Counted from the stretch's first letter, positions 37,418 to 46,434 are shown. The stretch is 64,000 nucleotides of DNA from Nonomuraea montanisoli (GCF_013363975.1 NZ_JABWGN010000006.1:62001-126000), one strand, 5' to 3'. Notes: generated from the letters alone by a model not told the origin. Made by a program: numbers and translations.

Positions 37418-38158
37418 TCAGCGCTCGATGAGCGTGACCTCCAGGGAGTAGTGCGAGGCGCGGTAGACGTGCGAGCCGTGCTCGACCGCGCGACCCTGGT
37501 CGTCGTACGTGGTGCGGATCATCGTGAGCAGCGGGGCGCCGCGCCGCTCGCCCAGCAGCCTGGCCTCGCTCTGGCCCGCCGCGCGGGCCCCGATGCGCTG
37601 GTTGGCCACCCGCATGCGCACGCCCGCGCCGCGCAGCAGCTCGTACAGGCCCCTGGTCTCCAGGTCCGTGGCGCCGAGCCGGGCGAGGCCGAGGGGCAGC
37701 CAGTTGTGCAGCAGGGCCAGCGGCTCGCCGGCCGCGAACCGCAGCCGCTCCAGGTAGAGCGCCTCGGCGCCCGGCTCCAGGCCGAGGATGGCCGCGATCT
37801 CCTCGTCCACGGTCCGCGGCTCCAGGGCGATGACCTGGGTGGCCGGCTCCTGGCCCGAGCGGCGCAGGTCGTCGTACAGGCTGGTCAGCTCCACCGACCG
37901 CTTGACCTGGCCGTGGACCACCTGGGTGCCGACGCCGCGCTTGCGCACGAGCAGGCCCTTGTCCACGAGATACTGGATGGCCTGGCGGATGGTGGGCCTC
38001 GACAGGCCGAGCTTGTCGGCCAGCAGGATCTCGTTGTCGAGCCGGGCGCCGGGCACCAGGTCGCCTCGCCGGATCGCTTCGGCGATCTGCTCGGCCACCT
38101 GGAAATAGAGCGGCACGGGGCTGGATCGGTCCAGGTCGATCGCCAGATTCGCGGTCAT
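37418..38158 (-). CDS. GntR-family regulator with UTRA domain (HutC type)
   Basis: 246 residues. The winged HTH (LYFQVAEQIAEAIRRGDLVPG ... LGLSRPTIRQAIQYLVDKGLLVRKRGVGTQV) occupies 17-80 and a UTRA effector domain the rest, ending YSLEVTLIER. The start is the ATG at 38158; the frame beyond is a shadow of the opposite gene. A TGTCCAGACA palindrome 27 bases upstream matches HutC-type operators. The divergent inositol-phosphatase gene is the probable target; effectors of this class are often sugar phosphates. Confidence 0.9.
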   Translation of the reverse strand: MTANLAIDLDRSSPVPLYFQVAEQIAEAIRRGDLVPGARLDNEILLADKLGLSRPTIRQAIQYLVDKGLLVRKRGVGTQVVHGQVKRSVELTSLYDDLRRSGQEPATQVIALEPRTVDEEIAAILGLEPGAEALYLERLRFAAGEPLALLHNWLPLGLARLGATDLETRGLYELLRGAGVRMRVANQRIGARAAGQSEARLLGERRGAPLLTMIRTTYDDQGRAVEHGSHVYRASHYSLEVTLIER

Positions 38159-38184
38159 GCTGATCAGGTTAACGCAGGTCATAA

Positions 38185-38194
38185 TGTCCAGACA
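38185..38194. promoter_or_regulatory. Putative GntR/HutC operator
   Basis: TGTCCAGACA, arms TGTC/GACA, matches the core (GTnTAGAC-like) recognised by HutC-subfamily GntR proteins. It lies in the divergent gap between the regulator and the phosphatase gene. Confidence 0.6.
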
Positions 38195-38320
38195 AATGCG
38201 ACGGTCATGGACTTCATGCGGCATGATCGGAAGGGGAGCTCCCGCCGGGAATGGGCAGGGGTCCTCGTACCGTGGTGTCGAGACACCGCGGGTGCCGACG
38301 CCATCGAGGGGGAGCCGGGC

Positions 38321-39121
38321 ATGAACGCCACGCCACACGACGACACGCAGTTCCCGCACGACGCGCTGCTGGAGACGGCCGTCGAGGCCGCCCGGGCGGT
38401 CGGGCCACGGCTGCGCAAGGCGTTCCGCTCCCGCCCGCAGGTCGCCACCAAACGCGACTTCCAGGACCCCGTGACCGAGCACGACAAGGCGGCCGAGGAG
38501 ACCATCCGCGCCGTCATCGAGGGCCGCTGGCCCGGCAGCGCCGTCCTCGGCGAGGAGGGCGGGTCCACCGGCTCCGGACGGCTGCGCTGGTACGTCGACC
38601 CGATCGACGGCACCGCCAACTTCGCCGCCGGGCTGCCGTTCTTCTGCGTCTCGATCGCCGCTGCCGTGGACGGGGAACTGGCCGCGGGCGTCGTGTACGA
38701 CCCGGTGCGTGACGACGAGTTCACCGCCTCGACGGCGGGCGCCTGGTGCAACGGCACCCCCATCCGCAGCGCCGGCGCCACCGGCGACCGGGAGGCCATG
38801 CTGCTGACGAGCTACCCGACGCCCCGCGACATGGCCACCGAGGGCGAGGACGCGCTGCGGCGCTACAGCCGGTTCCTGACGTCGTTCTCGGCGGTGCGCC
38901 GGGTGGGCAGCGCCGCGCTCAAGCTCGCCCACGTCGCCGCCGGATGGTCGGACGCCGCGTACGGCACGCGCGCCAACCCGTGGGACGTGGCGGCCGGCGC
39001 CCTGCTCGTCCGGCAGGCGGGCGGCCTCTACCTGGGCGACCCGCTCGCCACGGGCGACTACCTGGCCTGCGTCGGCGGCTTCGACCTCGCCTCCTCGGCC
39101 CTGTCCGAGGTCGCCCCCTGA
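38321..39121 (+). CDS. Inositol monophosphatase family phosphatase
   Basis: 266 residues. Metal-binding motifs are intact: E78 in GEEGG, D93-P-I-D96-G-T in DPIDGTANF, and the second aspartate in ANPWDVAAGALLV. This is the Mg-dependent, Li-sensitive phosphatase fold (inositol phosphates, histidinol phosphate and similar). The exact substrate is not clear. The start is the ATG at 38321 with GGGGGAG seven bases upstream. Divergent from the GntR regulator. Confidence 0.9.
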   Translation: MNATPHDDTQFPHDALLETAVEAARAVGPRLRKAFRSRPQVATKRDFQDPVTEHDKAAEETIRAVIEGRWPGSAVLGEEGGSTGSGRLRWYVDPIDGTANFAAGLPFFCVSIAAAVDGELAAGVVYDPVRDDEFTASTAGAWCNGTPIRSAGATGDREAMLLTSYPTPRDMATEGEDALRRYSRFLTSFSAVRRVGSAALKLAHVAAGWSDAAYGTRANPWDVAAGALLVRQAGGLYLGDPLATGDYLACVGGFDLASSALSEVAP

Positions 39122-39136
39122 CCCCACGCGATCACG

Positions 39137-39200
39137 AGCGCGCTCGTGGGGCGGGGGCTCGTGGGGTGAGGCGCTCGTGGGGTGGGGCGTTCCTGGGGTG
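39137..39200 (+). repeat. Short tandem repeat after the phosphatase gene
   Basis: Four degenerate copies of gcgctcgtggggtgggg (15-17 bp) lie in the short gap between the convergent phosphatase and HAD genes. Confidence 0.7.
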
Positions 39201-39205
39201 GCGGA

Positions 39206-39907
39206 TCAGGACGGGGGCAGGTCGCCGCGGGCCAGAGCGGGCAGCTCGGCCAGCGACGTGATGCGCGGGAACCCCGCGGGCGCCGGCTGGACGCCGAGCC
39301 GGTCGAGCCACACCGACCGCATCCCGGCCGCCGCCGGCGCCGTCACGTCGTTGACCACGTCGTCGCCCACCAGCAGCACCTCGCCGGGCGCCAGCCCGAG
39401 CGCCCGCGCCGCGGCCGTGTAGGAGCCCGGAGCCGGTTTGTAGTGCCCGTCCAGCACCTCGCCCGTCAGCACCGGCCCGACCTGCCCGCCGAGGCCGATC
39501 GCCCGGACCTTCGCCTCCTGCATGTGCTGCGACCCGTTCGTCAGCACCCCCAGCCGGAATCCCGCCAGCGCCGCCACCGCCTCCGCCGCGTCCGGGTAGG
39601 CGCTCCAGCTCCGCCGGTAGCGGGTGGCGTACGCGCCGAACGCCGCGTCGAGGTCGTCCGGCACCGTGACGGCCAGCTCCACGCACAGCGCCCGGATCCG
39701 CCGGCGGCGCTGCTCCTCCAGCGAGCACTCGCCCGCGTGCCAGGCCCGCAGGTGCGGCTCCTCCAGCGCCTCCCACAGCGCGGCGACCTCGGCCAGGCGC
39801 GGGTGGCCGGGCGCGTGGTGGGACACCCAGCCGATGACCGCCGCGTCGGCCGCTGAGCGGTGGTCGAGGAGGGTGCCGTCGAGGTCGAGCAGGACGCCGC
39901 GGATCAC
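39206..39907 (-). CDS. HAD-superfamily hydrolase
   Basis: 233 residues from the GTG at 39907, overlapping the upstream gene (GTGA). Motif I DLDGTLLD carries nucleophile D8 and acid D10, motif II is LTNGS, the lysine is in YKPAPG, and motif IV reads VGDDVVNDV. An alpha-helical cap is inserted after motif I, as in phosphoglycolate phosphatase and (S)-2-haloacid dehalogenase-like members. Substrate unknown; likely a small phosphate ester. Confidence 0.9.
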   Translation of the reverse strand: MIRGVLLDLDGTLLDHRSAADAAVIGWVSHHAPGHPRLAEVAALWEALEEPHLRAWHAGECSLEEQRRRRIRALCVELAVTVPDDLDAAFGAYATRYRRSWSAYPDAAEAVAALAGFRLGVLTNGSQHMQEAKVRAIGLGGQVGPVLTGEVLDGHYKPAPGSYTAAARALGLAPGEVLLVGDDVVNDVTAPAAAGMRSVWLDRLGVQPAPAGFPRITSLAELPALARGDLPPS

Positions 39908-40644
39908 ACCCCTATCCTGGCACCCTTCTCGGCGAGGATGCGCGCCGCCGTCTCGTGCGGCGGATAGCCCAGCGTGAGCCCGCGCACCGACAGCGGCGCC
40001 CGCCGGAACGAGCCCTCCGCGTCGTCGCGCAGCACGTAGCCGAGGGCGGGGGAGGACGTCCGGTGGGCGGCGAGCGCCTCCGCCTCCTCCTCGCCCAGGT
40101 CGCCCGGCAGCGCCCGCCGGTAGTCCGCGATCAGCGCGTCCACGTCGAACAGCCGCCCGTACGGCTCCGACAGCCCCGCCACCACCCGCACCAGCCCCTC
40201 GCCGGTGTGCTGCGCCCGGTAGACCAGGGCCGTGCCGCCGCTGCGGGTGAACCAGCGCATCGCCTCCTCCACCGGCAGCGTGAACACCCCGAAGGGCTTG
40301 CGCCCGTACAGCAGCGCCTCGGCGATCCACCGGTCGCTCCAGCGCTCGTCCCGGTACGGCGACGGCGCCTTCGGCCCGGCCGTCAGGCCCTGGGCCAGCA
40401 CCGGGTTCCAGGCGGAGACGAGGGGGCTGGTGAAGCGGGGCATGCGCGGGCCGTCGCAGCGGCTCAGCACGTAGCCGTACCAGATCGCCACCACCTCGAT
40501 CCGCCGGCCGGGCAGGAAACGCTCGTAGACGCCGTTCATCACCTGCCCGTTGTCGGCGTGGCGCCACGGGCCCGCGGGGACGGCCTCGCCGGCGGGGGCC
40601 GGGGGAGTCCGGTAGTCGGGGCGCAGCATCCACGTGTAGGCCAC
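39904..40644 (-). CDS. Conserved hypothetical protein
   Basis: 246 residues from a GTG at 40644. Rich in aromatic residues (RIEVVAIWYGYVLSRCDGP, RPDYRTPP, YRDERWSDRWIAEALLYGRKP). No signal peptide, membrane helix or recognised catalytic motif. I do not know the family. It is coupled to the HAD gene and divergent from an XRE regulator that shares a GTATGCAT element with it, so it may be regulated by that protein. Confidence 0.7.
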   Translation of the reverse strand: MAYTWMLRPDYRTPPAPAGEAVPAGPWRHADNGQVMNGVYERFLPGRRIEVVAIWYGYVLSRCDGPRMPRFTSPLVSAWNPVLAQGLTAGPKAPSPYRDERWSDRWIAEALLYGRKPFGVFTLPVEEAMRWFTRSGGTALVYRAQHTGEGLVRVVAGLSEPYGRLFDVDALIADYRRALPGDLGEEEAEALAAHRTSSPALGYVLRDDAEGSFRRAPLSVRGLTLGYPPHETAARILAEKGARIGV

Positions 40645-40667
40645 GGCGTGGGACCTTCCCGGTCGGC

Positions 40668-40789
40668 GTATGCATGACTGGTCTGGATCAAGTGGTGGCC
40701 ATCGTGCATCAAGCGCCGGTATGTTGCAACACACCAGGTCCTGGCCTGGCTCACTCTCGCCGGCGTGGGGGATTCGACGTATGCATACG
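40668..40789. promoter_or_regulatory. Paired GTATGCAT elements in the divergent gap
   Basis: GTATGCAT occurs at 40668-40675 and again at 40780-40789, where it extends to the perfect palindrome GTATGCATAC overlapping the XRE start codon. One copy lies before each divergent gene. Candidate operators. Confidence 0.5.
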
Positions 40790-41620
40790 ATCGTTGCGGC
40801 GCGGCTGGCCGCGCTGCGCAACGCCCGCCGGCTGTCGATGAAGACGGCCGCCGACGCCGCCGGGCTGAACACGTCCACGGTCTACCGCATCGAGCACGGG
40901 CACGTCGCGCCGCGCGAGTCCACCACCGACACCCTGCTGGAGCTGTACGGCGTGCACGACGCCGCCCAGCGCCGGCACGTGCTGGCGCTGCTGCGCGGCG
41001 AGCGGCTGCCCGGCTGGTTCGACGCGCCGGAGATCCCGCTGTGGCTGTCGCGGTTCCTGGCGCTGGAGGACGAGGCGGCGGAGGTGGACGCGTACGCGCC
41101 CATGTTCGTCCCCGCCCTGCTGCAGACGCCCGCCTACGCCGAGGCGACGGTCCGCGCCTGCGGCCACCCGGGCATGACGCCCGAGCAGGTCAAGGCCGGA
41201 GCCGGGACGATCCTGCGCAGGCAGCAGCTGCTGGACCGTGACGGCGGCCCGCGCGTGCGGGCGGTCGTGGACCGCAGGGCGCTGCTCGACCCGCCGCTGG
41301 CGTGCCCGGAGGATCGGGTCGGACAGGTCGACGCGATCGCGGCGGCGGCCGGGCGGCCCGGGGTCGCCGTCCAGGTGGCCCGCCCGTGCACCGAGACCGG
41401 CCACCTCTACCACGGGCCGCCGTTCACGCTGCTGGGCTTCGGCGGGCGGGGCCGGCCGGGCGTGCTGGTGCTGCACCTGCTGCACGGCTCGACCGTGGTG
41501 GACGACCCCGGGACGGTCGAGGCGCACCACGAGGCGTTCGCCCGGCTGTCGCGCTCGGCCCACGACGTCGCGGAGACCGCGGACGTGCTGGACGGGATCC
41601 GCGCCGAGCTCACCGTCTGA
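40781..41620 (+). CDS. XRE-family regulator with DUF5753 domain
   Basis: 279 residues. N-terminal helix-turn-helix (LAALRNARRLSMKTAADAAGLNTSTVYRIEHGHVAPR) and the DUF5753 C-terminal domain (VPALLQTPAYAEATVRACGHPGMTPEQV, RRQQLLDRDGGPRVRAVVDRRAL). This large actinomycete family usually sits next to a DUF397 gene; none is here, and the divergent neighbour is the hypothetical gene at 39904. The ATG at 40781 lies within a palindrome, which suggests autoregulation. Confidence 0.88.
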   Translation: MHTIVAARLAALRNARRLSMKTAADAAGLNTSTVYRIEHGHVAPRESTTDTLLELYGVHDAAQRRHVLALLRGERLPGWFDAPEIPLWLSRFLALEDEAAEVDAYAPMFVPALLQTPAYAEATVRACGHPGMTPEQVKAGAGTILRRQQLLDRDGGPRVRAVVDRRALLDPPLACPEDRVGQVDAIAAAAGRPGVAVQVARPCTETGHLYHGPPFTLLGFGGRGRPGVLVLHLLHGSTVVDDPGTVEAHHEAFARLSRSAHDVAETADVLDGIRAELTV

Positions 41621-41667
41621 CCGTCCGCCGGCCCGGTCGGGAGGGCGCGCGGCCGGGACGGGGTGGG

Positions 41668-42345
41668 TCAGCCGGTCGGGGGGTTGTCGCGGCGGTGCTC
41701 GCCCGCCCGCCGCACGTGCTCGATCATGAGCCGTTCGGCGGCCGCGCCGTCGCCGCGCTCCAGCGCGTCCAGGATGCCCTCGTGCGCCTCGATCTGGTGC
41801 GGCACCTGGCCGGGGTCGAGCCACAGCGAGGCGGTGGCGGGCACCGGGAAGCTGTCGTGCACGGCCCGGGCGTGCTGCCCCAGGAACGCGGGGCCGCCGA
41901 TGTCGGCGATGCGCAGGTGGAAGTGGCGGCTCTGCTCGCCGAGCCGGTCGAGTCGTCCGCCGGCGGCGTCGCGGGCCATCGCGGCGTGCAGCTCGCGCAG
42001 CCAGTCCAGCTCCTCGGGCGTGATCCGCGTGGCGGCCAGCCGGGCCCCGAGGCCCTCGACCACCGCGCGCAGGCCGTAGAACTCCTCCAGCGCGTCGTCG
42101 CCGAGGTCCACCACCGTGGCGCCGTGGTGGGCCTCGTAGCTGATCAGCCGGTCCTTCTCCAGCCGGCGCAGCGCCTCGCGGACCGGCGTGACCGACACCC
42201 CGAGGCGGCGCGCGATCGCCGCCGCGCGCAGCGCGGTGCCGCCCGGGATGCGGGCGGAGCGGATCTCCTCGGCCAGCACGCCGTAGACGTAGTCCGCCTT
42301 GCTCATGGGCGGGGTCACGGAGGGACGCGGATCGGAGCTGGGCAT
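41668..42345 (-). CDS. GntR-family regulator with FCD domain (FadR subfamily)
   Basis: 225 residues from the ATG at 42345; upstream starts are possible. Winged HTH ILRSA-type region (YGVLAEEIRSARIPGGTALRAAAIARRLGVSVTPVREALRRLEKD) and an FCD all-helical effector domain with metal-binding histidines (HLRIADIG, HEGI, MIEHVRR). Divergent from a CoA-transferase - CoA-lyase operon with a palindrome between them, so it likely represses that pathway until an organic acid accumulates. Confidence 0.9.
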   Translation of the reverse strand: MPSSDPRPSVTPPMSKADYVYGVLAEEIRSARIPGGTALRAAAIARRLGVSVTPVREALRRLEKDRLISYEAHHGATVVDLGDDALEEFYGLRAVVEGLGARLAATRITPEELDWLRELHAAMARDAAGGRLDRLGEQSRHFHLRIADIGGPAFLGQHARAVHDSFPVPATASLWLDPGQVPHQIEAHEGILDALERGDGAAAERLMIEHVRRAGEHRRDNPPTG

Positions 42346-42393
42346 GGGTTCAGTCTCTCGCACGAGGGCCACCGGTTGACCGCGAACCTATTT

Positions 42394-42408
42394 CTTATAC
42401 GTTATAAG
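42394..42408. promoter_or_regulatory. FadR-type operator
   Basis: CTTATACGTTATAAG: perfect 6-bp arms CTTATA/TATAAG with a 3-base centre, two bases before the CoA-transferase ATG. It also covers the likely -10 region (TTATAC), so binding would block transcription. Confidence 0.8.
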
Positions 42409-42410
42409 AC

Positions 42411-43598
42411 ATGACGAGCCTCGCCGACCTGCGGGTCATCGACGCCGCCACGCTGTTCGCCGGCCCCTCCGCCGCGATGATGCTGGGCGACTTCGGCGCC
42501 GACGTGATCAAGATCGAACACCCCAGGCGCGGCGACCCGTCGCGCGGGCACGGCGCCTCGGTGGACGGCGTCGGCCTGTGGTGGAAGTCCCTGTCGCGCA
42601 ACAAGCGCGCCGCCGCGATCGACCTGTCGCACCCCGAGGGGCAGGAGATCCTGCGCCGCCTCGCCGCCCGTTCCGACGTGCTCGTCGAGAACTTCCGCCC
42701 CGGCACGCTGGAACGCTGGAACCTCGACCCCAAGGACCTGCTGGAGCTCAACCCCCGGCTGATCGTCGCCCGCATGACCGGCTTCGGGCAGAGCGGCCCG
42801 ATGGCCCGCCGCCCGGGGTTCGGGACCCTGGCCGAGGCGATGAGCGGCTTCGCGGCGATGACCGGCGAGCCGGAGGGCCCGCCCACGCTGCCGCCGCTCG
42901 CGCTGGCCGACGGCATCGCGGGCCTCGCCATGTCGTACGCGATCATGGTGGCGCTGCACGCGCGCGAGCGGACCGGACGCGGGCAGGTCGTCGACATGGC
43001 GATCATCGAGCCGATCCTCGGCCTGCTCGGCCCGCAGATGAGCGCGTACAAGGCGCTCGGGGCCGTGCCGCGCCGCACCGGCAACCGCTCCAGCAGCAAC
43101 GCGCCCCGCAACACCTACCGCACCCGCGACGGCCGCTGGCTGGCTGTCTCCACCAGCGCGCAGGCGGTCGCCGAGCGCGTCGTCACGCTCGTCGGCCGCT
43201 CCGACCTGGTGGAGCAGCCGTGGTTCTCCAGCGGGGCCGGCCGGGTCGCGCACGTGGACGAGCTGGACGAGGCCGTCGCCATCTGGATCGCCGCCCGCGA
43301 CGCCGACGAGGTCATCGCCCGCTTCGAGGAGGCGCAGGCGGCGGTCGCCCCCATCTACGACGTCCGGGACATCGCCCGCGACCCGCAGTACGCGGCCCTG
43401 GGGACGTTCGTCGAGCTGCCGGACGAGGAGCTGGGGGCGGTGACGATGCAGAACGTGCTGTTCCGGCTCTCGGACACGCCCGGCGAGGTGCGCTGGCCGG
43501 GGCGTCCCCTGGGGCACGACACGGACGAGGTGCTGGAGGAGCTGGCCTACGGGGCCGAGGGCATCGCCGGGCTGCGCGAGCAGGGCGTGATCGCATGA
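42411..43598 (+). CDS. CaiB/BaiF family (class III) CoA-transferase
   Basis: 395 residues. The catalytic aspartate is D167 in LALADGIAG, matching D169 of formyl-CoA transferase. MLGDFGADVIKIEHPRRGDPSR and VENFRPGTLERW are family blocks. Transfers CoA between organic acids. It forms an operon with a CoA-lyase that starts inside its stop codon, so the pair probably activates and then cleaves a C4-C6 hydroxy- or methyl-dicarboxylic acid; the exact acid is not predictable. Confidence 0.92.
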   Translation: MTSLADLRVIDAATLFAGPSAAMMLGDFGADVIKIEHPRRGDPSRGHGASVDGVGLWWKSLSRNKRAAAIDLSHPEGQEILRRLAARSDVLVENFRPGTLERWNLDPKDLLELNPRLIVARMTGFGQSGPMARRPGFGTLAEAMSGFAAMTGEPEGPPTLPPLALADGIAGLAMSYAIMVALHARERTGRGQVVDMAIIEPILGLLGPQMSAYKALGAVPRRTGNRSSSNAPRNTYRTRDGRWLAVSTSAQAVAERVVTLVGRSDLVEQPWFSSGAGRVAHVDELDEAVAIWIAARDADEVIARFEEAQAAVAPIYDVRDIARDPQYAALGTFVELPDEELGAVTMQNVLFRLSDTPGEVRWPGRPLGHDTDEVLEELAYGAEGIAGLREQGVIA

Positions 43599-44494
43599 CG
43601 TCCCCGGCGTCCGGAGTGCCCGCCGTCTCCTGGCTGTACGTGCCGGGGGACCGGCCCGAGCGGTTCGCCAAGGCCGTCGCGTCGGGGGCGGACGTGGTGA
43701 TCATCGACCTGGAGGACGCGGTCGTGCCCGCCCGCAAGGACGAGGCCCGCGCCAACGCCGCCGCCTACCTGCGCGAGCGCGCGTCCGGGGCCGCCGGAGG
43801 AGCCGGCGCGGCCGGACAGGCCGGGAGCCCCGGCAACGTGGCGGTGCACGTGCGGGTCAACGACCTGACCACGCCGCGAGGCCGCGACGACGTGGCCGCG
43901 CTCGCCGCGCTGCCCGGGCTCGGCGGCCTCCGGCTGCCCAAGGTCGAGTCGGCCGCGGTGCTGGACGCGCTCGGCGGCTGCCCCGCCCCCGCGTACGCGG
44001 TGCTGGAGTCGGCGGCGGGGATCCTGGCGGCCCCGGCCGTCGCCGCCCACCCGCGCGTGGCCGGCGTGGCGCTGGGCGAGCAGGACCTGTCCGCCGAGCT
44101 GTCCGTCACCGACGTGGCCGCCCTGAACCAGCTCCGCCTCCAGGTCGTGCTGGCCGCGGCCGCCGCGGGCCTGCCGCCCGTGCCCATGTCGGTCTATCCG
44201 GACGTACGGGACGAGGCGGGGCTGCTGGCGTCGTGCGTCGCGGGACGCGCGATCGGGATGTTCGGCCGGGCGGCCATCCACCCGCGCCAGATCCCGGTGA
44301 TCCGGCGGGCCTTCACGCCCACCGAGGAGGAGACGGCCCGCGCCGCGGAGATCGCCGAGGCGGCCGAGCAGGCGGAGCGCGAGGGCCTGGGGGCGGTGGC
44401 GCTGCCGGACGGCCGCTTCGTGGACGCCCCGATCGTGGCCCGCGCCCGCCGCACCCTGGCCCTGGCCCGCCACCTCGCCTCCCCGCCCGCCTGA
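43595..44494 (+). CDS. CitE/HpcH-type CoA-ester lyase
   Basis: 299 residues, TIM-barrel aldolase of the CitE group. Motifs: PGDRPERFAKAVASGADVVIIDLEDAV (metal site), HVRVNDLTTP, LPKVESAAV, ALGEQDLSAELS, and GRAAIHPRQIPVI near the end. It would cleave a 3-hydroxyacyl-CoA (citramalyl-, malyl- or related CoA) to acetyl-CoA and a keto acid. Start overlaps the transferase stop (ATGA). Controlled through the FadR-type operator. Confidence 0.9.
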   Translation: MTSPASGVPAVSWLYVPGDRPERFAKAVASGADVVIIDLEDAVVPARKDEARANAAAYLRERASGAAGGAGAAGQAGSPGNVAVHVRVNDLTTPRGRDDVAALAALPGLGGLRLPKVESAAVLDALGGCPAPAYAVLESAAGILAAPAVAAHPRVAGVALGEQDLSAELSVTDVAALNQLRLQVVLAAAAAGLPPVPMSVYPDVRDEAGLLASCVAGRAIGMFGRAAIHPRQIPVIRRAFTPTEEETARAAEIAEAAEQAEREGLGAVALPDGRFVDAPIVARARRTLALARHLASPPA

Positions 44495-44531
44495 CCCTCC
44501 CGCCACCTCGCCCCCGCCCGCCTGACCCTTT
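44468..44531 (+). repeat. 33-bp duplication spanning the CoA-lyase stop codon
   Basis: cgccacctcgcc...cgcccgcctgaccct occurs at 44468 and, slightly shortened, at 44501. The first copy contains the stop TGA (44492-44494). The rest of the gap to 44674 holds no gene. Confidence 0.75.
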
Positions 44532-44674
44532 TCGCGAGCCACCTCCCCCTACCTGCCCCTCATCGTGATGCTTCGGCGCCTGACGTGCCTTGCCCTCTCG
44601 GCGGGCGCGCGTCTCTTGGGGGATGGGGGCAGGAAGGGGGCGGAGCCTCGGCGCGAGCGGGGGACGGGGAGCGG

Positions 44675-45307
44675 TCAGGGGACCCAGCGGGCGGAGAGTT
44701 CGGCGTCCTCCGGGGCCGGGCCCGGCAGGGCGGCGTGGGAGGCGGGGCGGCGCAGGGCGTCCAGCAGCAGCGCCAGGTACCGGTGCCGGAGCTGCCCCGT
44801 GCGCTCGTCGTCGCCCAGCTTGACCGACGCCATCTGCTCGAACAGCAGCGCGATGTCCGCCGTCGTCACGTCCGGCCGCAGCACGCCCGCCTCCACGGCC
44901 CGCGCGTGGACCCGCGTGGCCAGCTCGGAGGCCCGCACCGCCGCCGCCCCCAGCTCCGGCGTCGGCTGGAAGGTGCCGGCCAGCTTGATGGTCAGCGAGC
45001 TGCTGTCGGCGTCCACGATGCCGCGCATGTAGCCGGCGAACGCCTCCCACGGATCGCCCTGGTCCTCCAGGGCCTTCTCCGACACCGCGATGTAGAGCTG
45101 CAGGCCGTCGAAACACAGCTTGCGCAGCAGGTCTTCCTTGCTGGAGTAGCGGCGGTAGAGTGCGCTGATCCCGACGCCCGCCCGCTCGGCCACCGCCGCG
45201 ATCGGCGCGCCCGGGTCCGCGGTGAAGACCGCCCGCGCCGCCTTCAGGATCAGCTCGTCGTTGCGCGCGGCCTGAGCCTTGCGCCCGCTCATGGGTGGAG
45301 TCGTCAT
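44675..45307 (-). CDS. TetR-family regulator
   Basis: 210 residues. HTH: APIAAVAERAGVGISALYRRYSSKEDLL. The ATG at 45307 is preceded on the minus strand by TATAGT six bases away, so it is probably leaderless; an ATG at 45292 is the alternative. A GGAACG-N8-CGTTCC inverted repeat lies just upstream. The divergent sugar ABC importer starting at 45432 is a possible second target. Confidence 0.88.
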   Translation of the reverse strand: MTTPPMSGRKAQAARNDELILKAARAVFTADPGAPIAAVAERAGVGISALYRRYSSKEDLLRKLCFDGLQLYIAVSEKALEDQGDPWEAFAGYMRGIVDADSSSLTIKLAGTFQPTPELGAAAVRASELATRVHARAVEAGVLRPDVTTADIALLFEQMASVKLGDDERTGQLRHRYLALLLDALRRPASHAALPGPAPEDAELSARWVP

Positions 45308-45321
45308 GGCTCCACTATATC

Positions 45322-45341
45322 GGAACGAAGCTTTCCGTTCC
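45322..45341. promoter_or_regulatory. TetR operator
   Basis: GGAACG-N8-CGTTCC, perfect 6-bp arms, placed directly upstream of the -10 box of the TetR gene at 45307. Confidence 0.7.
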
Positions 45342-45431
45342 AGACCTTCGATTCCATTGGTCCGTATGTCTATACAAAGAGTTGATATTGATGTACAACC
45401 GGGGCGAGCCTGATGGTCATGGAGGTGTCCC

Positions 45432-46415
45432 GTGAGACGAACCCCTGTCGTGCTGGCCCTGCTCTGCGCTCTGACGCTGGGCGCCTGCTCCTCCTCGTCC
45501 GGAGGAGCGGGCGCGCAGAGCGCCCCGGCCTCCGGCTCCGCGCCGCCCGCGGCGAGCGGCGGCACGTTCGCCGTCATCACCCACGCCTCGGCGGGCGACG
45601 CCTTCTGGGACGTGGTGAAGAACGGCGCCGAGGCGGCGGGCAAGCAGTACGGCGTCACCGTGACCTACCAGGGCGACGGCGACCCCGGCAAGCAGTCGCA
45701 GCTCATCGACCAGGCCGTCTCGCAGAAGGTGGACGGCCTGGTGGTGTCCATGGCCAACCCCGACGCGCTGAAGGAGGCCGTCGGCCGCGCCGTCGCCGCG
45801 AAGATCCCGGTGGTGACCATCAACTCGGGCGCCGGCTCGTCCAAGGCGTTCGGCGCGATCACCCACGTCGGCCAGTCGGAGGACGTGGCCGGCCGCGGCG
45901 CCGGCGAGCAGCTCAGGGCCGCGGGCGTCACCAAGCTCCTGTGCGTCGTCCACGAGGCCGGCAACGTGGGGCTCGACCAGCGGTGCAAGGGCGCCGAGCA
46001 GGGCCTCGGCGGCACCGTCGAGCGGCTCCAGGTCGACGTGGGCAACCTCGCCGACGTCACCTCCAAGGTCGCCGCGAAGCTCCAGTCCGACAAGCAGGTC
46101 AACGGCGTGCTCGCGCTCAACCCGGCCGTCGCGGTCGCCGCGCGCGACGCGGTCGAGGACTCCGGCTCCCAGGCCAAGCTCGCCACGTTCGACCTGTCGG
46201 GCGACGTCGTGACGGCCATCAAGGACGGCGAGATCCTGTTCGCGGTCGACCAGCAGCAGTACCTCCAGGGCTGGCTGCCCATCACGTTCCTCACCCTGTA
46301 CAAGAAGAACCTCAACACCGTGGGCGGCGGGCTGCCGGTCAACACCGGCCCGGGCTTCGTCACCAAGGACAACGCCGAGCAGGTCGCCAAGCTGGCCGAG
46401 GCGGGCACCCGATGA
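45432..46415 (+). CDS. Sugar ABC transporter, periplasmic-type binding lipoprotein
   Basis: 327 residues. Signal peptide with lipobox LGAC (C19), Ser/Gly linker, then a type I binding-protein fold like ribose- and fructose-binding proteins (FAVITHASAGDAFWDVVKNGAEAAGKQYGVTVTYQG; DQAVSQKVDGLVVSMANPDAL; GDVVTAIKDGEILFAVDQQQYLQG). It captures the substrate outside the cell for the adjacent permease. The sugar cannot be named. GTG start with a GGAGG site. Confidence 0.92.
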   Translation: MRRTPVVLALLCALTLGACSSSSGGAGAQSAPASGSAPPAASGGTFAVITHASAGDAFWDVVKNGAEAAGKQYGVTVTYQGDGDPGKQSQLIDQAVSQKVDGLVVSMANPDALKEAVGRAVAAKIPVVTINSGAGSSKAFGAITHVGQSEDVAGRGAGEQLRAAGVTKLLCVVHEAGNVGLDQRCKGAEQGLGGTVERLQVDVGNLADVTSKVAAKLQSDKQVNGVLALNPAVAVAARDAVEDSGSQAKLATFDLSGDVVTAIKDGEILFAVDQQQYLQGWLPITFLTLYKKNLNTVGGGLPVNTGPGFVTKDNAEQVAKLAEAGTR

Positions 46416-46434
46416 CCCGTGCCGGAGGGCCGTC

